Shown one piece after another: positions 56,729-64,000 of a DNA stretch of 64,000 bases. Position 1 is the stretch's first letter; each line of letters starts with the position of its first letter. Below the pieces are notes generated by a model, which was not told the origin of the DNA, made no database searches, and saw nothing but the letters and a program-made list of their open reading frames with translations. A program made the position numbers and the translations under genes. Source of the DNA: Crenobacter oryzisoli (GTDB taxonomy: Bacteria; Pseudomonadota; Gammaproteobacteria; Burkholderiales; Chromobacteriaceae); the NCBI RefSeq assembly GCF_030385785.1, contig NZ_JAUEDK010000022.1:1-64000 (forward strand), written 5' to 3'.

Positions 56729-57886
56729 ATGATTCCCTACGGCCGCCAAGACATTACCCAAGCCGATGTCGATGCCGTCCTCGATGTGCTGCAATCGGAC
56801 TTCCTTACTCAGGGGCCGATGGTGCCGCGCTTCGAACAAAGTGTGGCCCGCCATGTCGGCGCGAGCCATGCCGTGGCGGTCAACAGCGCCACGTCTGCGC
56901 TGCATATCGCCTGCCTTGCATTGGGGCTCGGCCCAGGCGACCGTTTGTGGACTTCGCCGATCACCTTCGTCGCCTCGGCCAACTGCGGGCTGTATTGTGG
57001 CGCCACGATCGACTTCGTCGACATCGACTCTTGCACCTACAACCTGTGTCCGCAAGCGCTCGAACGCAAGCTGGAGCAGGCTGAGCGAGAAGGCACGCTG
57101 CCCAAGGTCGTCGTGCCGGTCCACCTGTGCGGCCAGCCCTGCGACATGGCCGCGATCCATGCTTTGTCCCAGCGCTATGGCTTTAAGATCGTCGAAGACG
57201 CTTCCCACGCGATCGGAGGCAAGTACCGCGGGGAGTTCATTGGCAATTGCCGCTATAGCGACATCACCGTGTTCAGCTTCCATCCGGTGAAGATTGTCAC
57301 CACCGCAGAAGGCGGTATGGCGCTGACCAACGATCTCGAACTGGCCAACAGAATGAATCTGCTGCGCAGCCACGGCATTACCCGCGACCCGGTCCAAATG
57401 ACCTGCGAGAGCGACGGCCCGTGGTACTACCAGCAGATCGACCTCGGCTTCAATTACCGCATGACCGAACTGCAGGCTGCGTTGGGCGTTTCGCAGATGG
57501 AACGGCTGGACCAGTACGTCGCGCGCCGCCACCATTTGGCCCGTCGCTATGACGAGCTACTGGCAGGCTTGCCGGTGACCACGCCTTGGCAGCATCCAGA
57601 CAGTTATTCCGGTCTGCACCTCTACGTCATCCGCCTGCGACGGGACAAGCTCGACAAGAGCCACCGCCAGGTTTTCGAGTCCCTGCGTGAGAGGGGCATC
57701 GGCGTCAACCTGCACTACATCCCAGTGCACACCCAGCCCTACTATCAGCGCATGGGTTTTCTACCTGGCGATTTCCCGCAAGCCGAAAGTTACTATCGCG
57801 AGGCCATCAGCCTGCCGATGTTCCAGACCATGACCGAGTCGCAGCAGAATCAGGTTATCGCGGCCCTGCGTGAGGTATTAACATGA
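56729..57886 (+). CDS. pseC: UDP-4-keto-6-deoxy-sugar aminotransferase, pseudaminic acid step 2
   Basis: The 385-residue PLP enzyme of the DegT family starts 3 bases after pseB. Motifs: NSATSALHIACLALGLGPGD, TSPITFVASANCGLYCGATIDFVDID, VEDASHAIGG (PLP-binding Asp157) and VFSFHPVKIVTTAEGG with Schiff-base Lys188. LHYIPVHTQPYYQRMGF near the end is typical of PseC. It transfers an amino group to the PseB product, giving UDP-4-amino-4,6-dideoxy-AltNAc. Confidence 0.95.
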   Translation: MIPYGRQDITQADVDAVLDVLQSDFLTQGPMVPRFEQSVARHVGASHAVAVNSATSALHIACLALGLGPGDRLWTSPITFVASANCGLYCGATIDFVDIDSCTYNLCPQALERKLEQAEREGTLPKVVVPVHLCGQPCDMAAIHALSQRYGFKIVEDASHAIGGKYRGEFIGNCRYSDITVFSFHPVKIVTTAEGGMALTNDLELANRMNLLRSHGITRDPVQMTCESDGPWYYQQIDLGFNYRMTELQAALGVSQMERLDQYVARRHHLARRYDELLAGLPVTTPWQHPDSYSGLHLYVIRLRRDKLDKSHRQVFESLRERGIGVNLHYIPVHTQPYYQRMGFLPGDFPQAESYYREAISLPMFQTMTESQQNQVIAALREVLT

Positions 57887-58569
57887 AACTGGCCATTATT
57901 CCTGCCCGAGGTGGCAGCAAGCGCATCCCGCGCAAGAACATCAAGACGTTCTGCGGTAAGCCAATGATCGCCTGGTCGATCGAGGCAGCGCTCAAAAGCG
58001 GCTGCTTCGATCAGGTGATCGTGTCCACCGATGACGCGGAAATCGCCGAGGTGGCACGTCGGTACGGCGCTGCCGTGCCTTTCATGCGCCCTGCCGAACT
58101 GTCCGACGACCACACTGGCACCATCCCGGTTATTCGCCATGCCATCGAATGGGTCAACACCCATGATCAGATGGTCGAACATGCCTGCTGCCTGTATGCC
58201 ACAGCGCCGTTCGTCAGTGGTGATGACATCCGACGCGGTTTGGAGATCATTACCAATGACGATGTTGACTACGCCTTCTCGGTCACCACGTACGCCTTTC
58301 CCATTCAGCGGGCCATCCGCATCACCGCAGAGGGCCGGGTCGAGATGTTCAACCCGGAACATTTCAACACTCGTTCTCAAGACCTGGAAGAGGCCTGGCA
58401 CGACGCCGGCCAGTTCTACTGGGGGCGTGCCGAAGCCTGGCTGCAGGGGAGGGTGATTTTCAGCCCGGCTTCCGTTCCCGTCCCATTACCCCGTCATCGG
58501 GTGCAGGATATCGATACCCCGGAAGACTGGGTGCGCGCCGAGTGGTTGTTCAAGGCCATGCAGTCCTAG
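57883..58569 (+). CDS. pseF: Pseudaminic acid cytidylyltransferase
   Basis: The 228-residue protein overlaps pseC by 4 bases (ATGA). The start MKLAIIPARGGSKRIPRKNIKTFCGKPMIAWSIEAAL is the CMP-sialate synthetase signature. STDDAEIAEVARRYGA and the C-terminal VPLPRHRVQDIDTPEDWVRAE fit the PseF group. It couples pseudaminic acid to CMP, the last step before transfer. Although last in the pathway it is third in the operon. Confidence 0.94.
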   Translation: MKLAIIPARGGSKRIPRKNIKTFCGKPMIAWSIEAALKSGCFDQVIVSTDDAEIAEVARRYGAAVPFMRPAELSDDHTGTIPVIRHAIEWVNTHDQMVEHACCLYATAPFVSGDDIRRGLEIITNDDVDYAFSVTTYAFPIQRAIRITAEGRVEMFNPEHFNTRSQDLEEAWHDAGQFYWGRAEAWLQGRVIFSPASVPVPLPRHRVQDIDTPEDWVRAEWLFKAMQS

Positions 58570-58577
58570 GGCAGAAA

Positions 58578-59696
58578 ATGAAAGTCGCTTTTCGCGTTGA
58601 CGCTTCCCTCGACATGGGCACAGGCCACGTCATGCGTTGCCTGACTGTGGCCGATGCGCTCAAGGCCAGGGGCGCCGAATGTCATTTCCTCTGCCGTGCA
58701 CACCGCGGCAACCTGATCGAACTCATCCGCAACAAGGGCTACGACACCTATGTCCTGGACGGCTCGGAACCTCAGGATACGAGTTCATCTGCGATGAAGC
58801 AGGTCAGCCGGGCACCCCAGCCCGCGCACGCCGCTTGGCTCGGTACCAGCCAAGAGCAGGATGCAGCCGAATGCGTGGCCATCCTTCGCGAGTTGCAGGC
58901 GGACTGGCTGATCGTCGACCATTATGCTCTCGATGCTCGCTGGGAAAGCGAGCTCAAACCGTATTGCCGCCACCTGTTGGCAATCGACGACTTGGCCGAT
59001 CGGCCTCATGTGTGCGATCTCTTGCTGGACCAGACCTTTAGTCGTTCTCCCTCCGACTACGCTTCTTGGGTTCCCGCCGGCTGTATCTTGCTTTGCGGTT
59101 CGCAATACGCCCTGTTGCGTCCCGAATTCGCCGAGTTGCGTCCTTATAGCCTGCAACGCCGGGAAAAGCCGCGGCTCGAACACCTGCTCATCACCATGGG
59201 GGGCGTCGACAAGGACAACGCCACCGGCCGAATACTAGAGGCGCTCAGGTTGGCCGAGCTGCCTGCCCATTGCCGGATCACCGTGGTTATGGGGGCCAAC
59301 GCCCCCTGGCTTGCTAAGGTTCGCCAACAGGCCGAACAGATGCCATGGTCGGCCGAGGTCAGGGTGGCTGTCGACGATATGGCGCGACTGATGGCCGACT
59401 GTGACCTGGCGATCGGTGCGGCGGGAGCGACATCCTGGGAGCGTTGCTGCCTGGGGTTGCCGACCGTGATGGTGGTGCTTGCAGATAATCAGCGCCATGT
59501 TGCTGACGGGCTCGAACAGGCAGGGGCCGCTCTTGTTCTGCAACATCCGGCGCAGATTCCGGACCGGCTTCCCGGCTTGTTGAATTCCCTGTTCTCATCG
59601 CCGCAACGAGGCAAAGCCTTGAGCCTGGCGGCTGCCCACATCGCAGACGGCCGCGGGGCGGAGGCTCTCGTGCGGCACATGGAGTCCCTGAATTGA
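58578..59696 (+). CDS. pseG: UDP-2,4-diacetamido-2,4,6-trideoxy-L-altropyranose hydrolase
   Basis: I start at the ATG at 58578, giving 372 residues. The GT-B-like hydrolase begins VAFRVDASLDMGTGHVMRCLTVADALKARG, with the catalytic His of GTGHVMR. It continues with LIVDHYALDARWE and ends with the nucleotide-binding half MADCDLAIGAAGATSWERCCLGLP. It removes UDP from the 2,4-diacetamido sugar before condensation. A Ser/Gln/Pro-rich insertion around residues 55-90 makes it longer than the Campylobacter enzyme. Confidence 0.93.
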   Translation: MKVAFRVDASLDMGTGHVMRCLTVADALKARGAECHFLCRAHRGNLIELIRNKGYDTYVLDGSEPQDTSSSAMKQVSRAPQPAHAAWLGTSQEQDAAECVAILRELQADWLIVDHYALDARWESELKPYCRHLLAIDDLADRPHVCDLLLDQTFSRSPSDYASWVPAGCILLCGSQYALLRPEFAELRPYSLQRREKPRLEHLLITMGGVDKDNATGRILEALRLAELPAHCRITVVMGANAPWLAKVRQQAEQMPWSAEVRVAVDDMARLMADCDLAIGAAGATSWERCCLGLPTVMVVLADNQRHVADGLEQAGAALVLQHPAQIPDRLPGLLNSLFSSPQRGKALSLAAAHIADGRGAEALVRHMESLN

Positions 59697-60226
59697 CTGA
59701 AAGCGGATCGACCCTGCATCAGCATCGGATTCGCCCGATGACGCATGATGATCTGGAGCTCGTGCTGGCTTGGCGCAACCACCAAGAGGTGCGCAGCTAT
59801 ATGTACACGCAGCGCGAGATCGAGCTTGCCGAGCATGCCCGCTGGTTCGAGCGAGCGTCTCAAGATCCCGACCGGCACCTGTTACTCTTTGAACGCGATG
59901 GCGTCCCGCAGGGATTCATTAACCTGCATCAGATTGCGCCGGGCGGCATCGCCGACTGGGGCTTCTACGCGGCGCCTGAGGCTCCCAGGGGAACGGGGCG
60001 GCAACTCGGGCATTGCGCGCTCGAGCATGCGTTTAAGGAACTGAAGTTGCACAAGGTCTGCGGCCAGGCGTTCGCTTGCAACGAGCGCTCGGTCGGGCTG
60101 CATCAGCGCTTGGGATTCCGTCAGGAGGGAATTCTGCGCGAACAGTATTTTGACGGGCAGGAGTATTACGACGTTGTATGCTTCGGCCTTCTTGCCGCCG
60201 AATGGCTAGCGAACCCCAGAGAATAA
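59693..60226 (+). CDS. pseH: UDP-4-amino-4,6-dideoxy-AltNAc N-acetyltransferase
   Basis: The 177-residue GNAT acetyltransferase starts at a TTG overlapping the pseG stop (TTGA). An ATG at 59738 is possible but would trim the first strand (HRIRPMTHDDLELVLAWRNH). The AcCoA-binding region is around APRGTGRQLGHCALEHAFKEL. AFACNERSVGLHQRLGFRQEGILREQYFDGQEYYDVVCFG is a typical GNAT C-terminus. It acetylates the 4-amino group made by PseC. Confidence 0.9.
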   Translation: MTESGSTLHQHRIRPMTHDDLELVLAWRNHQEVRSYMYTQREIELAEHARWFERASQDPDRHLLLFERDGVPQGFINLHQIAPGGIADWGFYAAPEAPRGTGRQLGHCALEHAFKELKLHKVCGQAFACNERSVGLHQRLGFRQEGILREQYFDGQEYYDVVCFGLLAAEWLANPRE

Positions 60227-60230
60227 CAGC

Positions 60231-61286
60231 ATGTCGACCCTCCCCAGCATCCACATCGCCGGCCGCCGCATCGCCACGGATACGCCCCCCTACGTCATCG
60301 CCGAACTGTCGGCCAACCATAACGGCAAGTTGGAAACCGCGCTGCGTCTCATTGAGGAAGCGAAACGGGCCGGCGCCGACGCAATCAAGCTGCAGACCTA
60401 CACTGCCGACACCATCACGCTCGACTGTGACTCGGACGCGTTCCAGATCCACGGCGGCCTGTGGGACGGCAAGACCCTCTACCAGCTCTACCAGGAAGCA
60501 CACATGCCGTGGGAATGGCATGCCCCGCTATTCGAGCATGCCCGCAAACTCGGCATCACCATCTTCAGTTCGCCGTTCGACACCACCGCCGTCGACCTGC
60601 TGGAAGACCTGAATGCCCCTGCCTACAAGATCGCGTCTTTCGAGGCGATCGACCTGCCGCTGATCAAATACGTCGCGGGCACCGGCAAGCCGATGATCAT
60701 TTCCACCGGCATGGCCGATGCCGAGGAAATCCAGGAAGCCATCAACGCCGCTTATGAGGGGGGCTGCAAGGAGCTGGCCATCTTGCATTGCGTGAGCGGT
60801 TACCCGGCCCCGCCCGAGGATTACAACCTGCTCACCATTCCCGACATGAGCCGCCGTTTCGGCTTGGTTACAGGTTTGTCCGACCATACGCTCGACAACA
60901 CGACGGCGATCGCCGGCGTGGCCCAGGGCGCCTCGATCGTCGAGAAACACTTCACACTCAACCGCAAGGGCGGCGGGCCGGATGACAGCTTTTCGCTCGA
61001 GCCGGCAGACCTGGCGGCGTTGTGCGTCGGAGTGCGGACCGCCTGGCAAGCGTTGGGCAAGGTCGATTACGGGCGCAAATCTAGCGAGCAGGGTAATGTC
61101 AAATTTCGCCGATCCTTATATTTCGTCAAATCACTAAGAGCAGGTGATGTGGTGACGGAAGATGCGATCAGGAGTGTTCGCCCGGGCTTTGGTTTGCCCC
61201 CCAAGTTTTTTGAAGAAATAGTTGGGAAAAAAGTGATTAGGGATGTCGGTAAGAATACCCCTGTTTCCCTAGACAGCCTTGACTGA
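60231..61286 (+). CDS. pseI: Pseudaminic acid synthase
   Basis: The 351-residue NeuB-family enzyme condenses the PseG product with phosphoenolpyruvate to pseudaminic acid. Motifs: PPYVIAELSANHNGKLETAL, DAIKLQTYTADTITLD, FSSPFDTTAVDLLEDL, KIASFEAIDLPLI, LHCVSGYPAPPEDYNL and GLSDHTLDNTTAIAGVAQGASIVEKHFTL. The C-terminal SAF (antifreeze-like) domain begins near residue 285. That domain's DNA, from about 61080, is distinctly AT-richer than the preceding 800 bases, so the gene is a mosaic. Confidence 0.95.
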   Translation: MSTLPSIHIAGRRIATDTPPYVIAELSANHNGKLETALRLIEEAKRAGADAIKLQTYTADTITLDCDSDAFQIHGGLWDGKTLYQLYQEAHMPWEWHAPLFEHARKLGITIFSSPFDTTAVDLLEDLNAPAYKIASFEAIDLPLIKYVAGTGKPMIISTGMADAEEIQEAINAAYEGGCKELAILHCVSGYPAPPEDYNLLTIPDMSRRFGLVTGLSDHTLDNTTAIAGVAQGASIVEKHFTLNRKGGGPDDSFSLEPADLAALCVGVRTAWQALGKVDYGRKSSEQGNVKFRRSLYFVKSLRAGDVVTEDAIRSVRPGFGLPPKFFEEIVGKKVIRDVGKNTPVSLDSLD

Positions 61287-61304
61287 TGATTTGGTTTTGA
61301 AAAT

Positions 61305-62288
61305 ATGGCTATTTTGAATGTGGCTTTGATTGGCTGTGGGAAAATTGGCTATAGCTTTATCAATTCTGGGAGCGGGGTTGGCGTCTATACACATGCGGAA
61401 GCTTATGCACGCGCAGATGGACTGCAGCTAGTCGCGGTGGTCGACCCAGACATTCAGCGCGCGCATGAGTGTGCTAAGCGTTACGGGGTTGATGCCAGTC
61501 GTGTATATGGGTCGACAGAAGATTTTTTCCGAAACGAAACGGTAGATATCATTAGCATTGCTAGCCCTGATGCTACTCATGTGAGCTTGGTACGGCAGGC
61601 TTTGGCTATGAAGTCAGTTAAGGGAATTTTTCTTGAGAAGCCGCTCGCGCTAACATTGGAAGATGCCCAGGGTGTATTGGCGGAAGTTAGAAGATCTAAT
61701 ATACCTGTTCTGGTTAATTACTCAAGAAGGTATTGCTCCGAACACCGGAAACTGGCCAGCCTGATTAGAAGTGGTACTCTTGGCGAGGTTCAAACTGTCA
61801 ATGGGTTTTATACCAAGGGGTTGATGCATAATGGAACTCATTGGTTGGATTTGTTTGACTGGTTTTTTGGCGAGATCAAGATGGCTGTCGGGTGGGAGAG
61901 TGCCTCGATAGACTTTCAAGGAGACCCAACGCTGAATGTACATTTGAGATCGCGCGCTGTGAGCGCGATGCTCCACGGTTGTGATGCTAGATATTTTTCC
62001 GTTTTTGAAATGGATGTGGTGACAGATAAGGGGCGAGTTCAGATTGTCGATGGTGGTGGAAAAATTGTGGTATCCCGAGTTTTTCCCAGTGCCATTTATC
62101 ATGGTTACACTGAACTCAAGCTGGTCGAAGAGTGGTCCCATGAGAATATGAAGGATTTGTTGCTGAGGGCTGTGGAAGATTTGCGAGACTCGATTCTGGA
62201 GAGTCGCCAGCCAGTCTCAAACGCGGAAAATGCATTTAGAGCTTTAAGGGCAGCCAATACGGCAATGAGGGAAGTCGTGTCGTGGTGA
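61305..62288 (+). CDS. Gfo/Idh/MocA-family oxidoreductase
   Basis: The 327-residue protein has an N-terminal Rossmann fold (LNVALIGCGKIGYSFINSGSG, VAVVDPDIQRAHECAKRYGV), the EKP motif in GIFLEKPLALTLEDA for cofactor/substrate contact, and a C-terminal alpha/beta domain (GTLGEVQTVNGFYTKGLMHNGTHWLDLFDWFFG). Such enzymes oxidise or reduce sugars or nucleotide sugars with NAD(P). It is AT-rich, 19 bases after pseI, and overlaps the next gene, so it begins a separate acquired trio. The substrate is unknown. Confidence 0.85.
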   Translation: MAILNVALIGCGKIGYSFINSGSGVGVYTHAEAYARADGLQLVAVVDPDIQRAHECAKRYGVDASRVYGSTEDFFRNETVDIISIASPDATHVSLVRQALAMKSVKGIFLEKPLALTLEDAQGVLAEVRRSNIPVLVNYSRRYCSEHRKLASLIRSGTLGEVQTVNGFYTKGLMHNGTHWLDLFDWFFGEIKMAVGWESASIDFQGDPTLNVHLRSRAVSAMLHGCDARYFSVFEMDVVTDKGRVQIVDGGGKIVVSRVFPSAIYHGYTELKLVEEWSHENMKDLLLRAVEDLRDSILESRQPVSNAENAFRALRAANTAMREVVSW

Positions 62289-63433
62289 TGCATTGCCAAG
62301 GCGAATCAGTGGTAGCCATTTTGGCGGGCGACCCCGGTGGGGCGAAAGCTTTATTGCCGCTAGTGGCAAGATTGAGTGCAGAAAAGATAAAAATAAGTGT
62401 CGCCGGCTATTTTCAGGCGTTTGCGGTATGGAGCAATGAGCATGTTCCCTGTTGTCGTTTGAATGACGAGTCAGAGTTGTATGCCTGGCTTGATAATCTG
62501 CCTGGTGTGAAGCTGTTGTTGCTTGGGACCTCTGTAAACGCCCTTTCATTGGAGAGAAAGGCAATTCAGTGGGGAGGTAATAACGGAGTGCCGAGCATCG
62601 CGGTGCTGGATTACTGGAGCAATTATCGAGCGAGGTTTTTGGGTGAGGCGAATGAACTGCTGTTACCCAGTCTGATTGCAGTAATGGATGATAACGCCAA
62701 ACGCTCCATGGAAATGGAAGGGTTTCCGGCTGAGATCGTTAAAGTTACGGGGCAGCCGGTACTAGAGAGTCTCACCCAGTATAAGTTGTCGAGCTCTTTG
62801 AAGGAATGGCTGCGCAACTGCCTATTGAAAAAATATGGAGTAGACTTTTTATTTGTTTTTGTTTCACAGCCGCTTTCTAGCTTCTATGCCCAATCCATCT
62901 TTGATGGTGTTGTGCTGCCATTCGATGAAAAGTTAGCCCTGAGAGATGTCGTAACCGAGCTGGACAAGGTGCTGTTGCATGCTGGGGAAGAGAGGCAATT
63001 AAAAGCATGTGTGCTTGTGCGTCGACATCCTCGAGAAATGGCCACGCCGGATGAACTGTCGACCGGGCGTGTAAGAGTGGTCGAAGCGGAAAATTTCCAA
63101 TTTGAACAGCTTAAAGTGGCCTCGTATGAATATGTTCAAGTGGCAGATCTGGTCTTTGGGATGAATTCCATGCTCCTGTTAGAGGGGTGCTATCTAAAGT
63201 CGCATGTTTTGAGTTATCAGCCAGGGGTGGTGAGCGAATTGGACTGTTTGCCTTCAAACAAGTTAGGCTGGAGTCGAGTCGTGTATGAAAAGGATGGCTT
63301 GTTTGAGGCAGTGCATGAAGAGCTGTTTGAGGAAAAATCAAGAAGATGCCGCACTGAAGTTCTTGAACGGATTGAATTGAATCAGAAAGCGACTGATTGT
63401 ATTTTCAATCATATTGCTGAATTTATTAATTGA
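62288..63433 (+). CDS. Putative GT-B-fold sugar-processing or glycosyltransferase-like protein
   Basis: Start taken at the ATG at 62288 in a TGATG overlap with the oxidoreductase stop (381 residues). The N-terminus VVAILAGDPGGAKALLPLVARL has a GT-B-type glycine-rich first loop. GVPSIAVLDYWSNYRARF, VKVTGQPVLESL and a C-terminal half with ADLVFGMNSMLLLEGCYLKSHVLSYQPG resemble nucleotide-sugar epimerase/transferase halves. I do not recognise the exact family. Its neighbours suggest a role in making or attaching a sugar of the surface glycan. AT-rich like its neighbours. Confidence 0.6.
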   Translation: MHCQGESVVAILAGDPGGAKALLPLVARLSAEKIKISVAGYFQAFAVWSNEHVPCCRLNDESELYAWLDNLPGVKLLLLGTSVNALSLERKAIQWGGNNGVPSIAVLDYWSNYRARFLGEANELLLPSLIAVMDDNAKRSMEMEGFPAEIVKVTGQPVLESLTQYKLSSSLKEWLRNCLLKKYGVDFLFVFVSQPLSSFYAQSIFDGVVLPFDEKLALRDVVTELDKVLLHAGEERQLKACVLVRRHPREMATPDELSTGRVRVVEAENFQFEQLKVASYEYVQVADLVFGMNSMLLLEGCYLKSHVLSYQPGVVSELDCLPSNKLGWSRVVYEKDGLFEAVHEELFEEKSRRCRTEVLERIELNQKATDCIFNHIAEFIN

Positions 63434-63442
63434 GGTGGTATT

Positions 63443-64000
63443 GTGCAGCGTCTGGCGATAAATGGTGGGGAGTCTGTTCGGGAAAAACCATTTCCGACTT
63501 ATAACACTCTGGGGGAAGAGGAACGTGCGGCTGTAAATAAGGTCCTTGACGCAGGAATTCTATCTCAGTTCTTGGGAACCTGGTCCGACGATTTTTACGG
63601 TGGCCCCCATGTACAGCGTCTGGAAAGAGCGTGGGAGGATTTTTTCTCGGTGAAGCATGCTGTTTCAGTCAACTCTGCTACGTCGGGCCTATATGCCGCA
63701 GTAGGTGCTGCAGGGGTTGGTCCAGGGGACGAAGTTATCGTATCTCCCTATACCATGTCTGCATCAGCCACGGCTCCCTTAGTCTATGGGGCGGTGCCGG
63801 TCTTTGCGGATATCGATCGAGAGTCTTATTGCATAACCGCGGAGACGATAGCGAAAAAGATCACGACAAGGACAAAGGCCATCATCGTTGTCGATATCTT
63901 TGGTCGTCCGGCAGAGTTTGAGAAGATTATTTCGCTGGCCAATGCCCATGGGCTTGTCGTGATTGAAGACTGTGCTCAGGCTCCCGGTGCCCGTTATGAG
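63443..64000 (+). CDS. DegT/DnrJ/EryC1-family aminotransferase (3' truncated by window)
   Basis: A GTG at 63443, 6 bases after GAGGTGG, opens a frame that stays open for all 186 codons to the window end. It begins VQRLAINGGESVREKPFPTY and shows the family PLP and substrate regions: SVNSATSGLYAAVGAAGVGPGD, SPYTMSASATAPLVYGAVPVFADID and VVIEDCAQAPGARYE with the PLP-ring aspartate. The Schiff-base lysine lies beyond the window. It is distinct from PseC and would aminate a keto nucleotide sugar, possibly the product of the oxidoreductase encoded two genes earlier. Confidence 0.88.
   Translation, partial: MQRLAINGGESVREKPFPTYNTLGEEERAAVNKVLDAGILSQFLGTWSDDFYGGPHVQRLERAWEDFFSVKHAVSVNSATSGLYAAVGAAGVGPGDEVIVSPYTMSASATAPLVYGAVPVFADIDRESYCITAETIAKKITTRTKAIIVVDIFGRPAEFEKIISLANAHGLVVIEDCAQAPGARYE

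Overview
The window is 64 kb of a high-GC proteobacterial chromosome. It most resembles a Neisseriales member of the Chromobacteriaceae type (Chromobacterium, Vogesella, Pseudogulbenkiania and relatives). This rests on the smc-zipA-ligA neighbourhood, the yqgE-ruvX pair, an 806-residue LigA (the family norm is about 670), the short-hinge SMC and the general gene repertoire. No rRNA, tRNA or CRISPR array was found, so the assignment is inference from gene content.

Layout. 1-4.7 kb: type VI secretion cargo region, with the 3' part of a vgrG, an AT-rich lipase effector and its exported immunity candidate, a strong terminator, then a broken effector-like remnant with an intact membrane-anchored Asp-box protein. 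4.7-11.1 kb: TetR-regulated tripartite RND efflux operon (minus strand). 11.2-12.8 kb: argB and a CBS-domain protein. 12.9-18.4 kb: IclR regulator, glutaryl-CoA dehydrogenase, class III CoA-transferase and ETF:ubiquinone oxidoreductase, a glutarate/lysine catabolic module that includes its electron outlet and carries a 285-bp MITE-like insert. 18.9-27.4 kb: small hypotheticals, a YlqF/RbgA GTPase, a YgiQ radical SAM protein, a MerR protein with two TipAS-like domains, a GST, an AraC-LysE pair and a Pmp3 peptide. 27.5-33.4 kb: patatin, then a response regulator plus hybrid kinase phosphorelay. 33.5-39.8 kb: three small exported proteins, the metNIQ methionine importer, a DUF3592 protein and yqgE-ruvX. 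40-53.6 kb: smc, a NarK-type transporter, TonB, a marR-cytochrome b561-yceI-yceI operon, zipA, ligA, galU and a hypoxanthine phosphoribosyltransferase. 53.8-54.6 kb: methylthioinosine phosphorylase. 54.6-55.7 kb: a repeat-rich gap of about 1.15 kb.

55.7-64 kb: a complete pseudaminic acid pathway (pseB, C, F, G, H, I) that would make CMP-Pse5Ac7Ac for a surface glycan or flagellin, followed by an AT-rich trio (oxidoreductase, GT-B-like protein, DegT aminotransferase cut by the window end) that probably builds or transfers another sugar. Base composition changes abruptly inside the start of pseB and inside the end of pseI. This suggests that AT-rich flanking cassettes were exchanged by recombination within these conserved genes.

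Points most worth a second look are the type VI module with its orphan remnant, the two MITE-like elements, the recurrent GTTGGCCGAA word found as inverted pairs between genes, the composition breaks in the pse locus, and a possible eroded coding end at about 55.2 kb.
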